From NCBI GenBank assembly GCA_015847255.1, contig JADLZK010013203.1, positions 62,001 to 126,000 on the forward strand: a stretch of 64,000 bases of DNA. The letters are read 5' to 3'. Origin of the DNA: Hyparrhenia diplandra (taxonomy: Eukaryota; Streptophyta; Magnoliopsida; Poales; Poaceae). Under the pieces are notes generated by a model. The model worked only from the letters and a program-made list of their open reading frames with translations, was not told where the DNA came from and ran no database searches. Every line of letters begins with the position of its first letter. The stretch's first letter is position 1. Shown piece after piece: positions 12,440 through 23,205 of the stretch. A program made the position numbers and the translations under genes.

Positions 12440-12666
12440 ATCCAAAGATCAAGATGGAGCAGCCGTGGTGATACTTCTGTTGTGATTTTGGTCCCCCTTT
12501 GCTTTGCTGTTCTGTGGTGATACTGTGAGATTGAACTATGTTTTTTTCTGTTGGTTCATTTTATTTCAGGTATAAAGAAGCTGAGCTCAATATGGGTGAG
12601 AACAATGCATTGATCAATGTGTTTCAAAGATCAAGATGGAGCAGCCGTGGTGATACTTCTGTTTGT
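12440..12666. repeat. Short direct duplication inside CACTA-1
   Basis: CAAAGATCAAGATGGAGCAG followed by CCGTGGTGATACTTCTG occurs at about 12442 and again near 12626, about 184 bp apart. It lies in the putative intron/exon region of the captured sequence and indicates an internal rearrangement. Confidence 0.75.
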
Positions 12667-13156
12667 CCTTTGTGGGTTCATTTTTATGCTTATTTCTAAA
12701 TTATGGATTATATCATCATAACTTGACTGTGCACTAATTGGATTTGTCAAAAAAAAAATCCTATTTTAGAACTTGTTAGGTTGGAAAAAATGATGTATTC
12801 CTACTGTACCTCAACACCTGCTTATTGTGAACAAATAGTTTGTGATCTTGATGCAGTAACCTTCACTTTATATCTAAAGGAACTGTGCCACTTGCAGATT
12901 TGTAGTTCTGCTTATTCCATAGCACAATAGCTTTGCTGCTGCTAGTAACATTCTTAGATACAGCGAAGCTATCTGAACAATATATTATCAGAAACCTATT
13001 TGCTTGAACAATATATTATCTGAAACCTATTTGCTTTGTTTATCAGGGAACCTTTCTGCTCCTGAGTACAGTAATATGTTTACATGCTAGAGCAAATGAT
13101 AGTTGTACTAATGTTTGTTACTAATTAATTGTTATCTCGTTGATGTACAATTGCAG

Positions 13157-13216
13157 TGTGTAGACGATGAGGGCAGCATAACTGTCAATGCCAACCTGAT
13201 GCTACCTGCTAGCTGA
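13157..13216 (+). pseudogene. Possible captured last exon in CACTA-1
   Basis: After a TTGCAG acceptor the frame reads CVDDEGSITVNANLMLPAS and then a stop. With the TATA box and GC-rich block upstream this could be the final exon of the captured gene fragment. The family is not recognised and the exon chain between is not resolved. Confidence 0.3.
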
Positions 13217-13890
13217 GGCTGCCTCTCCGTTCTTCCTTTCCATCTCTTTTATTTTTTCTCGAAGCAGAACAGAGGGGAATGCTATTTTAGTTCTGCTTCA
13301 CATTTTTACATTTTTCTACTCGATTCTTTCCATTTTGGATGTGGTGAGTTTTATGGATGGACGTAAATATCTATAGTTAATGCAACATATGTGTTCTGGT
13401 TATTATTATATTGCAATCATATGTGCGTGTTGGGCTGAGGACAATTTAAAATGAAAATGGGCCGTGCAAAAGTAGGTAGGCCCAATCTGTCGTGTTGGCC
13501 CAGCCCATCCAAAATTTTGGTACCCCAAAAATAATTTTTCGAAAAAAATCTGATGTGGCATGTTGGGCCACGCACCGACATGTCACAAGCCGACGTGTCA
13601 CGCCGCCTTCCACCTCACTATGCTGAGATGGCAATGCTAACGTGGCACATGTCCATGACGCTTCAGTTTAGTCACCGACGATGCTTCGAACCAACCAAAC
13701 AACTATCCTGTGGCGTTTGCGATCGCCACCGATTCAAAGGCATCCGTGGACGTTTTTTTCAAAGAATCAAGAATTATGACGCTGATTCTCAGAACCAATT
13801 GTTAGACCATCATGGATAGTTAACTATGACGGTTTTCGGGGCCTCTATGACAAACTAATACCGTCATGTATCACCACATTCGTAGTAGTG

Positions 13891-14589
13891 CATCTTTGCC
13901 ATGATCATAAGTGCACACAAATTGTGTGGTTTTATCCTACCAAGGACAAGTGACTAGGTGATTGTGCTAAAAGGAACGTTGATGTCATGGTACCCAGAAG
14001 TGAAGGACAAAGATCTCTCAAAATTAAAGTAAATGTGCATGTCCTCCGTCAGATATTTCTCCTTGATACATGACTGGATGCCACTCCTGTTACCGAGGGG
14101 ACGAAGGGCTGGGACACCTCGACGCCCCTCTGCCACGTTCCTCACACGACTTCGGCTATGGCGGCCGGGGCACCTCGAGGGCCGAACCAGCACATTCCTC
14201 GCACGACTCGGCTGGAACCATCTCTTTCTTCTTCTGGAGATGACTCAATCATATCTTAGTTCTACGAGACACTTTGAACATAGTTGGTGCTCCTGTTGCC
14301 TCCGGTTCCTACACTTTACTCATACACAGATATATGAGCTCGCATGGTAGGAGGTATCTCTCCACTCTAGTACTCCTAACTTCCATTCGATATATAATTA
14401 CTTCTGTGCCACAAGAATGCGAACAAACTGAAGCTGATGTGCATATTTATAAATAAATAAAGATGGCTTCTTTTACTTTGCTGCAGAAATCTTTTATATT
14501 GCTGCAGAAATGTGTCCACGAAAAGTGCAAGACATGGCAGTAGTACAAGTGTCCTGCAGGGGTAACGTAAAGTAAAATCATCATCTACA
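13891..14589. repeat. Segment Z copy 1, right part
   Basis: Resumes exactly after the CACTA-1 target site with CATCTTTGCCATGATC, also found at 17031. Later blocks match copy 2 and copy 3: TGCAAGTCCTCCGTCAGA-type sequence, GGAGATGACT, TACTCCTAACTTCCATTCG, and GCAGAAATGTGTCCAC. The copy breaks near 14590 and resumes near 16030 (GACCATGACACTTGCCAGAC). Confidence 0.75.
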
Positions 14590-16029
14590 CACCTATATAG
14601 AGAACCCCCACTTAGGGAGTTCTCTGCGATCTCCTTGCGCCATGTCATCGAAGTTGTACTGCCGCCGGTCCCGTTACTCATTAAATTGAAGTCATCCATG
14701 TTCAGGCGTCGAATTGGAAGAGACACCAACCCCAGAACTAGAAGAGACACCGATGGACTTCTGGACTCCCTCCACCGAGCATGAATTGAGCGTGAGCGGT
14801 CTACTTAAAGCCATGACTGTGGACTACCCACACCACCATGCTCTCCGTTGAGCTCGCCGCGTCGCTACCGAGGCCATGGTCGTGACGAAGCCCGACGTCG
14901 AGCCACCAGCCCTGTGCACGCCCCAAGTCCATCTCACCGAAGCCCATGCTGGCCGCCGCGCGAGTTCGCTGCTCTGCTCGCCTCGCTCCACGACGATTCA
15001 ACAAGGACCAGCAAGGCGTCCGCTGAGCCGCGCTGGCCTGGACTATGCTGCCACGCCGCGCTGCCGAAGCCGTGCACGCCCGGAGCGCCGCTAGGACGCC
15101 ACGACCCGTGGCTGCGGCTGGCCACGACAAGGCCCGTCGCCCACGCCCACCCACGCCACCGCGCCCGCCATGAACGCCGTCGCCACAACTGCCCAACGCC
15201 TCACGCCGCCGCACCACCGGAGTCACTGCACCCGCTCGCCGCCAGCAGAACGCCACTGCCACCCTGCCCGCACGCCCAGCCAGCCACTGCCGCACCCCAC
15301 CCGTCCCCGCCTGTAGGCCACACCTGCTCTGCTCTACCTCTCCCTTCGCCTGGCTCTGTCTCCCTCCCGTTCTCTTTCTGTCTTTGTTCCGTTCGACTGG
15401 ATGAGGACGAGGATGCCTGATGACCGGTCTGTAAGCAGGCAATGTGTGGGCAACACCACCCCTCCCATCGGTCATTGTTTCACTATATTCTCTCTCCATT
15501 CATGGACTTGGTCCATATTGAATACAGGGAGAAAAGAGTGGTAGCCCTAGGTCAGCCCACACCTGGGTAAACCGAGTTCACAGCACAGTACGAGTGGATG
15601 AGAGGCCGTGCACGCATGGGCACATGAAGTTACTGCCATTTTCTATTACGTATGACAACTACTCTTTTTAGTCCATGTGTCAAACGTCAGAAAGTTTAAT
15701 TTGTTCTCCAAAGTAGTACCAACCGTTTTCATTAGCCTGTCACAAGCATATACATGAGCTTAACCATCCATAATGTTGCCATGCCTCTTGGATGTAGCAA
15801 TCATCGCATCAATATCAACTCCGAGTTAAATAAATTGTAATAAGTTTTTGTCATATTCATACTATTATGTTTATCTATAAATTTATCTTTCAAATCACAT
15901 GACAAAGCGCATCATAGTGTTGTTTGATGGTATTATTCCCCGCGCGTCTTCTCACAATATTTTAACCCGTTTATTCCTCCTTCATGCCCGCAAAGCAACA
16001 CGCGTGGAGTCCACTAGTTACTTAAGCAA
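14590..16029. other. Insertion of unknown type with a GC-rich core
   Basis: Interrupts segment Z copy 1. The core (14800-15420) is very GC-rich and open in both directions, giving a 232-codon frame on minus (14801-15499) and a 190-codon frame on plus (14848-15420). Amino-acid composition is dominated by A, R, P and G with no domain, so I do not call either a gene. No clear terminal repeats or target duplication were found. Confidence 0.45.
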
Positions 16030-16739
16030 AGCACGACCATGACACTTGCCAGACGTAGTGGATTGCTTTCCACAGCCCGTAGCAGTTTGGAAAAAATTTA
16101 TTGTCACAAAACTGCAGTTTGTCATTATTAAACACTACAGACGATTCACAGAAACAGAAACAGAAAATGCGTCAGCCAGAATGCGCGTCTCTGATGAGAA
16201 TTCGCAGAAACAGAATTTTTTTGATGTCATGGTCTCATCCAGACTCTTCCCCATTGATGTCATCACCAACATTGTAGCTTCTACAAAGTGTGACATTCAT
16301 GCTTCGTTCAGCAATCATTTTGGTGTACTTTTGCCTTTGTCTAGTGTTCAATTCAGGGATCAATTGGATGACAGTGAAGGGTGAACCTTGTGAGTAGTAT
16401 GAGCACATTTCTGAGAAAAGAGCAGTTCACCGGAATTGATGTAAGCATAGTGCTTTGAAGCATTAGCTAGTGGGAGGAGCCTCTGTTTTTAAAGGAGGCA
16501 GGAAGGGTACAAGAAACTTGCTGCCAATTGCGGAGGCGAGCTAGAGCTGGTTACAAATTCACCAATTCCACTAATGTTTGGTGTACGTTAGAGTGATGCC
16601 ATAACAGGCTCGTTCAGCGGCACTTGTTCGCATCGGATAGTTGCAGCGTTGTTTGCTGCAGCCGAGAACAACTGGTAAAGCGATTCTAACAACTGTGTTG
16701 ATGTGGTTGTTGCCAGCGTTGTTACCCAGACTGACTAGA
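16030..16739. other. End of segment Z copy 1 and unassigned sequence
   Basis: 16034-16150 matches 58680-58860, including GACCATGACACTTGC and AAACTGCAGTTTGTCATT. The remainder to 16739 has no recognisable feature. Confidence 0.5.
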
Positions 16740-17790
16740 AATAATCTGGGCTCTGCAACTTTTTTTTAAATGATGCACAGTCGAGTTCCAAAATACCGAC
16801 TGATGAAGTAAAGTTTTTGTTTCTGAAATTCACTGTTCAAAGGATCAGCTGTTTATTTTGTTCATAGAAAATCTCTTGGTCTCTGCAACTTGGTTTTTGC
16901 ACTGTCGAGATCCAAAACACAGATCGATGTATAATGTTTGTTGCTGTCACAATGCATCTCAAGCAATGATGATCCCTTCATGTAAATTTCAGTGTCAACA
17001 TGCTATGGTGGTGTATGCCTAAGGTGCCCTCATCTTTGCCATGATCTCAAATTGTATTGCTTATTTAGCGCGCCCCTCTCCTTTGTCGCACCATTTCCAG
17101 TTCGCTGCTGCCTGAGTTGGGTGCTAGGAGAAATTGTCTGTGCTGATCGTCGCAACTTGAGTGTGCTAAAGAAAACGTTTATGCCATGGTACTAAGAACT
17201 GAAGGACAAGCTCTCGAAATAAGGCAAATGTGCAAGTCCTCCGTCAGAACATCCAAGGCACACTACCTGCCAGATATGATGAGCCAAATCATGGCAACCA
17301 AACACGAGACCCATCACCTGAGGAGGTCGAATATGTGTGGATCTAGGGTTCCCAAATTTAGTTTCACGAAGGAAGAAAATACCATCCCGTGCTTCATGAG
17401 GAGATGACTGAGCCATATCTTAGCTGCTGCACGACACACATTGAACATCATCTTGTTGGCGCGCCTGTTGCCTCTGGTTCCTATTTTCTCATAGAGATGA
17501 TTCTAGAGGTATATCTCAACTCTAGTACTCCTACCTTCCATTCGGTATATATATAATTACTTGTATATCACAAGAATAATGTGAACAAAACGAAGCGGCG
17601 GGGAATATATATAAAAAACGGAGGCTTCTTTTCTTTTGATGCAGAAATGTCTCCAAAGAAACTGCAAGACATATAGCAGTAGTACTAGTATCCTGCAGCT
17701 GCAGGGCTAGGTGTAAAATAAAGTAAATCATCATCATTATAATTAAACAATTAACCACGACCATGACACTTGCACTTCCACAGCTCTGGC
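16740..17790. repeat. Segment Z copy 2, with unoccupied CACTA-1 site
   Basis: The most continuous copy of segment Z. It aligns with 9690-9972 plus 13891-14589 and with 58150-58700. The CAT at 17031-17033 corresponds to the CACTA-1 target and is not interrupted. No conserved coding frame across copies, so it may be old intergenic or promoter sequence duplicated with an unknown gene. Confidence 0.75.
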
Positions 17791-18084
17791 CCATGCTGGA
17801 TGACACTGCATTCCGTGGGGCAGGCTGCCCCCTGCTTTGCATCCTTAATTGCCCCCCTCTTAATTTTAGTTCTAGCTCAATCAGTGCGGACGCAGAAGCT
17901 TGCTTCCCGATGCCTCACACTCTTAACCAGAACTAATATGGCAGCGAAGAGATGAGCAGGCTGGTGCACTAGAGATATGTCGTGTTCCATTGCTTGCAAT
18001 TGCTATGGCAGACATATCTCCTATGCAGTGGCATATATCTTGCATATATATAGAAGAGGTTGGCCTTGAAACAAATAAATGTGG

Positions 18085-18530
18085 GGAGACAGTCACGGTC
18101 ACGTGGGCATTTTTATATTCCGAGTCATCCTTGAAGGCTTAGAGATTTGCTGTAGCTCTGCTCTCTGTGAACAGTCTGACCAACCAAAACTGTGTCACCG
18201 ATATGCACAATACACAGAGAAGAATATTTTGCTGAGTTAGCTAGGGTACTAGTAGCACATTGGAGACTTGGTCGGAGAGTTTCAACAACAGGTAAATTCA
18301 ATAATAACGAGATCAATTATACTGGTCTACTATATGCAACTGTGGGTTCTTGTCATGCATGACATGACTTCCAACATACACAAACCCAGAGATTTTGCTC
18401 CATTACTTCAAATTCTGAAGTGTTATATATAAATAAGAATTTTTCATATTATTTTCAAAATATGCTCAGCTAAGCCATAAACTATTATTTTCATTTATAT
18501 CCACATTCACCTCTAAACTTAGAGGCATGT
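18085..18530. repeat. Array unit 0: G-E blocks
   Basis: Contains GAGTTAGCTAGGGTACTAGTAGC and the E-block start GGTAAATTCAATAAT followed by the palindromic TCATGCATGAC, as in copies near 39540, 43830, 49960, 55588 and 62119. It continues to GCATGTACTTCTGATT at 18540, where a SINE begins. It shows that the array family extends left of the nested transposons. Confidence 0.75.
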
Positions 18531-18540
18531 ACTTCTGATT

Positions 18541-18857
18541 TTTTTTTTGAGAATGACACAATATAACGCAGACGCTCACAACACGCACGCACACTCACCC
18601 CTATGAAGACACGTGACGCAAACCCTACCCCTATGAGCACCTCCGGAAGGACCGAAAGCACCCTAAGCAGATCCGGAGATTCTCGAAGTCACCATTGGCG
18701 CCCGTCGCCGACGGAACGCCGCTACCACTTAATGCATAACGCCGGAAAATCCTAGGAAAATCCCGGGGAAAGAAAGGTGCGAGCACCGTGATTTGAACCC
18801 CGGTGGGTAGCGCTGGCCCCACCGACCGTGCTACCATTGGACTACAAGCCAATTCGC
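18541..18857 (-). mobile_element. tRNA-derived SINE (SINE-1), minus strand
   Basis: On the minus strand it begins near 18857 and ends in a poly(A) run (T-run at 18539-18548). Polymerase III promoter parts are box A (complement of GTGCTACCATTGGACTA, 18829-18845) and box B (GGGGTTCAAATC, 18790-18801). Flanks ACTTCTGATT (18531-18540) and ACTTCGATT (18858-18866) form an imperfect target duplication. The sister copy at 55884-55905 has the uninterrupted site. Its 3' half is shared with SINE-2. Mobilised by LINE machinery in trans. Confidence 0.85.
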
Positions 18858-18866
18858 ACTTCGATT

Positions 18867-19220
18867 TAATTTACGTCTATGCCAACAAATTTAAAATAGA
18901 TAATTGTACATGTCGCCTTCTATTTTACTACTGTGATGACAAATGTACCAGTACGTTCTTGAACTTGAAGTATTACTAATTTTCCATTTTATCAATCAAT
19001 GGCCATCCATTTAATTGCCACAAGTTCCAATCAGCTGGCCATCAATAGGATCCATCGAAGAAACATTATGTGATTTTCCATCTCCTACGACTTGTGAACT
19101 GACGATGCTAGCAACGGAACTGATGGACATCCAGACACTCAAGCATAGCAGAAGAAGCCAATTGGACATAATTATCTGCTTCTTTGCTAAGATAAGTGAG
19201 CTAAAGATATACCAGTGGTG
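18867..19220. repeat. Array unit 0: E and E' blocks after SINE-1
   Basis: Continues the unit interrupted by SINE-1 (TTTAATTTACGTCTATGCCAAC) and runs through ACTACTGTGATGACAAATGT to the E' block (CCAATCAGCTGGCC and downstream). E' corresponds to the minus-strand frame intact at 40993-41187, but here that frame is degraded. Confidence 0.7.
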
Positions 19221-19530
19221 TTAAGGGACTCACGGTGCAATGGCAAAGGCCATTGGTTGGGGGCTCCCACCCAGGGTTCAAAACCCAGGTGCGACACTTT
19301 ATCCTGGATTTATTTCGGGATTTTTCGGTCTTGTGCATTAAGTGGTAGGCGACGTCTCCGGCCGATAATGGAGGCGCCGAGTGGTGACTTCGAACTTCAA
19401 GATTTGCCGGCTCGGTCCTTGAAGATGCTCATAGGGGTAGGGTTTGGCGCGACGTGTATTCATAGGGGTGAGTGTGCGTGCGTGTTGAGCGCTGCGTTAA
19501 TAATCGCGGTGTAAAAAAAAAAAAAAAAAA
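19221..19530 (+). mobile_element. tRNA-derived SINE (SINE-2), plus strand
   Basis: A 310-bp element with a box A-like GGTGCAATGGC, box B GGGTTCAAAAC (19274-19284) and an 18-base poly(A) tail (19513-19530). It is flanked by AGATATACCAGTGGTG (19205-19220 and 19530-19545), a target duplication of up to 16 bp. The 3' half shares TGCATTAAGTGGTAG, GTGACTTCGA, GCTCATAGGGGTAGGGTTTG and CATAGGGGTGAGTGTGCGTG with SINE-1, whereas the tRNA-like heads differ. Confidence 0.92.
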
Positions 19531-19545
19531 GATATACCAGTGGTG

Positions 19546-19728
19546 GAAGCAGTACTGTCAAGGAAGTACAATAGAAGGTAAATTTAATAATGACGAGATC
19601 AATTGTTGTCATGCATGTGACAGGACTTTGTGCATACGCAAACCCACATAATTTTTCATTTTGACGTTCCACAAGGCTACCATCTTGTAAAATGGGACCT
19701 TGAGTGTGCATATATTGTGCCGATGCAC
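19546..19728. repeat. Array fragments joined out of order
   Basis: GGAAGCAGTACTGTCAAGGAA matches 56246, but it runs directly into GGTAAATTTAATAATGACGAG, the start of block E. In unit 5 these are about 0.65 kb apart in the opposite order. This is a rearranged junction, perhaps from unequal recombination. Confidence 0.6.
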
Positions 19729-20126
19729 TTTTTTTTTTTGATAAAACTGGAGGGGCTGGTGCCCCTACAGGTGATTTTATTAAATAAATATCAAAACAGA
19801 ATTACAAGAGGTGTCCCTAAGGAACTTTAATGGAGAAAAAAAGAACACAAGCAGCCTGAACCGAACAGTTGACCAATGTTGAATCAGAGAAACATTGTGA
19901 TCCATGAATTAAAAGGCTGGAATAATAGAAGCTCATTCTTGAAAAGTTCCTTGGCTCTTGGTATTGATGGTTGCAGCCCTTCAAAGATGAGTTTGTTTCT
20001 TGAACACCCGATTCTCCAAAGCATATTAGCATGAGGCCAACCGTAAAGAATCTTGATGGACGGTTCTTGATTTCCTCAAGTGGCCCGAGGGAAGTCGGTG
20101 TTCGGGGATTTCTACTTGATGAATTC
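19729..20126 (-). mobile_element. LINE-1 (L1 type), 3' part
   Basis: On the minus strand this is the C-terminal end of ORF2, the 3' UTR and the poly(A) tail (T-run at 19729-19739). It reads WPHANMLWRIGCSRNKLIF and LQPSIPRAKELFKNELLLF, the usual end of plant L1 ORF2 proteins. The 5' part of the same element lies at about 30865-36073; the two are separated by a nested DNA element and a Ty3 element. In-frame stops and shifts make it defective. Confidence 0.85.
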
Positions 20127-20424
20127 ACTAGTAGAAGTATGATCTTCTATGACGATTTACTTGTGACGATTTGAAATTTCATCATGCAACTATAGTTTTC
20201 AGTGACGAATTTTGTAAATTCGTCACAGATTATGAGTGACGGAGCCAAGCCGCTAAAAATAATGACGAAAATCAATAGAGCGTCACAAAACAATGAACCT
20301 ATTCGGTCATAGATAATCATTCCGCTCTATCCGGGTGGCGAACCAATGATGAATGTAAACTTTCGTCACAAAACAACATACTCATCGTCACAAAACAATA
20401 ATATCCATGCTTCAACACCAATAT

Positions 20425-20930
20425 GGGTCCCACATGTGTGGGTCCCACCGGTCCCACATGTTGGTACCATGGTCCCACAACTGTCGACGTGGCGATGTGG
20501 ACCCCACTACAGCGGTCCCATGTTGTAAGCCATGCGACATTCTAGTCAATGTGGGCCCCACGTCCATGGTCCCACCAGCATCGATGAGGACCCCATTATA
20601 GTGGTCCCACACTATACTGGTCCCGCTCCCACCCTGGCGTTCCACATCAACCGGGGCCCCACCACCACTGTCCCACCAGATAGAACCACATAACAATGTG
20701 GCATCGCAAGTCCACGTGGTGACATGGACCCCACCACCATGGTCCGACGATGTAGTGGTCCCACTACCACATGGCACTCACGTCATTATGGGCCCTACCA
20801 GCTTGGTTCTCTAGATAGAATCGGTGGGCCACCATACATGGGCACAGTCCTACGACCACGTGCCTTCCACGTCAATCTAGGCCCTACCACCACGATCTCA
20901 CTAACTGCATAAGTGGAGATCACAGGTGGG
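20425..20930. repeat. Degenerate GGTCCCAC-type repeat
   Basis: Recurrent GGTCCCAC, GGACCCCA and GGGCCCCAC motifs at irregular 20-60 bp spacing, within the nested DNA element. Related motifs continue after the Ty3 insertion (30227-30300), showing that one repeat tract was split. Confidence 0.75.
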
Positions 20931-20946
20931 CCCCACTACCTTGGAC

Positions 20947-20951
20947 GCACG
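20947..20951. repeat. Target site duplication of the Ty3 element, left
   Basis: GCACG precedes the 5' LTR; CCACG follows the 3' LTR at 30185-30189. Four of five bases match, consistent with a 5-bp duplication plus one change. Confidence 0.7.
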
Positions 20952-23003
20952 TGTAATACCCCTTTTTTTTTTAAATAAAATAAATTTCATGTTGACCGGA
21001 TTGGACTAAAAATAGGGCAAAAGTTTGACTTTTTGAATCATAAGTCGTATGGAAGATCGGAGACCGTGGTTGCGCGAGGTCTCGTCGAAACGAATTTGTT
21101 TGACTACCAACTTGTTTCATTTGGAGATCGGATGAGTGTTAATAGAGCCATTAAATATGGTCCGTTGGATGTGACTTAGGGTAATCCTTTTTATTCCCGT
21201 TCAATGAAAAAAACAGAGAGTTCTTTCATCTTCCGGCTGCTTCCAGCGCCGCCGCCCCCTTCCCGTTCTTTCTCTCCCTCACGCGGCTACCTCTGTTCTC
21301 ATCTGTGCCGCTCCCTCCTTGAACACCGCATCTCTGGCGCAGCTGCTGTTGCTTCCGGCTGCTGGTGGTGGTGCTGTCCCAGGCCTGAAGCTTAGCCGTT
21401 GTTGGAGTTCAGGTGTGTACGGCATCTCCCTGTTTCTACCTGCTTGTTGCTGCCAAGGCGTATTGGTTCTTGCTGTTTTCCCCTCGATCTGTACCCCCTG
21501 CTATTTTATTGCTGTCCTGCTGCTGTGGCGCATCTTCTATTGCCTCAGTTCTTGGACCGGTGGTGCTGCTGCTGCAGGTTTGTCGCTGCTCACATCTAGA
21601 AGTAAAGGACCAAGGAACCAGCCCTGGGAGTCAAGGTCGGCTGCTGCTAGCTGCTCTAATCTGGTACAGGTTGATTCAAGATGCATTAGTTTAATTGGCC
21701 TGGAGATTATTGACTTACGTAGGCTCTTTCCTAGTGAATGGGAGGTAGAATATTTTATTCCTGAATAGCACATGATCTGGGTGCTAGTCGTTCCTATAGG
21801 CAAGGTTAGATGAAGCAACTTAATTTATTTGGTGGATGTGTATAAATTGGATTTTTGCCACAGTTGTCTTTGGGCTGAGATTCAGTAGATCTTGCCGATC
21901 TGTACAGCCTAGATAGTGATGACAGTGAAAAGAAAATAGTTTAATTCTTTAGAAGCCAATTAGTACGTTGGGAAGAATTCAGGCTTGTGGTTTTGAATTG
22001 AGCTAGCTATGAAGTAATTCGTGAAATGCTAGAGTTAGCGCAATTCTGCAAGTTCTGGAGGCTGAGTGTGAGAGGCTACGCTGAATCATCCACTTAGTAT
22101 AAATTAATGTATATTTGAGTTGCTTTCAGTTCAGTTCTCCTTGAAGCTGTTTTTTTTGAGACTGTGAACCATGACTGTATAGGTGGTGGTGAATTAGGAA
22201 GCAGGACCCAATCCACTTCTTAGAGCGTTGCGGCGTTAAGGCAAGTGCATGATGAATCTTTGCTTCTCGCTTCACGCCTATTATTCGAAGTTTTCTTGCT
22301 TTCCAATGTTCAAGTATTATATTTCTGGTTCAAGTTCAAGTTTCTTGTTCATGAGATTCAAGTGTCAAGTTTTCATTTACATTCAATTCAAGTGCCGGTT
22401 TATCCGGAGGTGCAATTTGGTTCTTGTATTCAAGTTCCCGTGAGTAAGTGCTGGCCCCACTTACCGGCTTTTTACCGTAAATGCTAAGGAGAATTCAAGT
22501 GTTGTCCGTTTCGGACGGAAACTACTATTTAATCGGTGTTCCGCTTATTTCTCATGGATTTCTACATGGCATTCGTTATTTTGGTTCTAACATGAGTATT
22601 TTACTCACCCTTGTTTTATTTGGTTATTAGGTACCGAATGATCGTGACATGCATGGGAATAATGGGGAGTAGCTTCTTCTTGAGCACGAGCAATTAGCAT
22701 ACCTATACTTCACTGTTTAAAACCAAGTTTGGCACTGTAATATCTTAGCTATATGTGCTTTTTTTGGTTATTCGCGGTGATAATGTTTTTGCTTGGGGTT
22801 GTTTCTTCAAGTTTATTTGGGTTGGCTATAATGTGATGCTTATGATCTTATATGATAAATTGTTGTTTTGAGCTGTGAATTATTTGTCTCGGATGTCTTG
22901 TTTTTTAGTGGAAGTCTTGCCGAAATTTTTAATAATTCTTTTGTTTAGTAGAAACTAGGTGTGGAGTGGTAGCCCCCAGTGTTTTGCCTAGTCGGGCGTT
23001 ACA
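20952..23003 (+). repeat. Ty3 element 5' LTR (2052 bp)
   Basis: Starts TGTAATACC and ends GCGTTACA. Aligns along its length with 28121-30184, mostly through single-base length differences in homopolymers (for example runs near 20960, 21250 and 21480). It contains a GC-rich stretch (21230-21640) with short open frames that are duplicated in the other LTR and are not genes. Confidence 0.95.
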
Positions 23004-23005
23004 TT

Positions 23006-23019
23006 TGGTATTCGTGAGC
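23006..23019 (+). other. Primer binding site, degraded tRNA-Met type
   Basis: TGGTATTCGTGAGC two bases after the 5' LTR resembles the usual plant initiator tRNA-Met primer site TGGTATCAGAGC but has an altered middle. It would prime poorly as written. Confidence 0.7.
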
Positions 23020-23205
23020 TTAGGTTAGTTAGAGTAAAAGCCTTAAAACTTGATAGAAGACTAAAATTGACACACTTTTGCACTATAGGATGAGTTGCAT
23101 GGGTTGCATTGCATTTATGTTTTTGTTTATTTTTCCTTGTATCTCTTATGTAGATATGATAATATGTTGATAATAATTGTGTCCTTATTTTGGTGGATTA
23201 TAGCT

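Larger units (their letters stand above)
9973..13890. mobile_element. CACTA-1: complete non-autonomous CACTA transposon
   Basis: The 3918-bp element starts CACTACTAGAAATGTG and ends in the inverted counterpart. The outer 30 bp of the two ends match at 27 positions. It is flanked by a CAT/CAT target duplication. Subterminal copies of CTATGACGG and variants in both orientations lie at about 10020-10140 and 13770-13860, as expected for transposase binding sites in En/Spm-type elements. No transposase was recognised, so it would need a related enzyme in trans. The inside holds a gene-like unit with a TATA box and a GC-rich exon, probably captured host sequence. The sister segment near 17031 shows the unoccupied site. 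Confidence 0.92.
20127..20951. mobile_element. CACTA-like DNA element inside LINE-1, left part
   Basis: Begins CACTAGTAGAAG and carries many TGACGA/CGTCA motifs in both orientations (20150-20400), the subterminal pattern of CACTA elements. From 20420 to 20930 it becomes a degenerate GGTCCCAC-rich repeat. It splits LINE-1 within the ORF2 C-terminal region. The right part is 30185-30864. The inverted right terminus was not clearly recognised, so the superfamily call is tentative. Confidence 0.6.

Noticed and set aside
14801..15499. 232-codon minus frame and overlapping 190-codon plus frame
   Set aside because: Both are open because the segment is extremely GC-rich; residues are dominated by Ala, Arg, Gly and Pro with no domain, and the opposite strand is equally open.
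18828..18845. tRNA gene on minus strand
   Set aside because: Box A and box B are present, but the sequence continues into a SINE body with poly(A) and does not fold as a complete tRNA by inspection.
20425..20930. CRISPR-like spacing of GGTCCCAC motifs
   Set aside because: Repeat units are degenerate and irregularly spaced, and the context is a plant transposon; not a CRISPR array.
21204..21818. Frames of 60-149 codons repeated at 28372-28986
   Set aside because: They lie inside the two LTRs of the Ty3 element and repeat for that reason; not genes.
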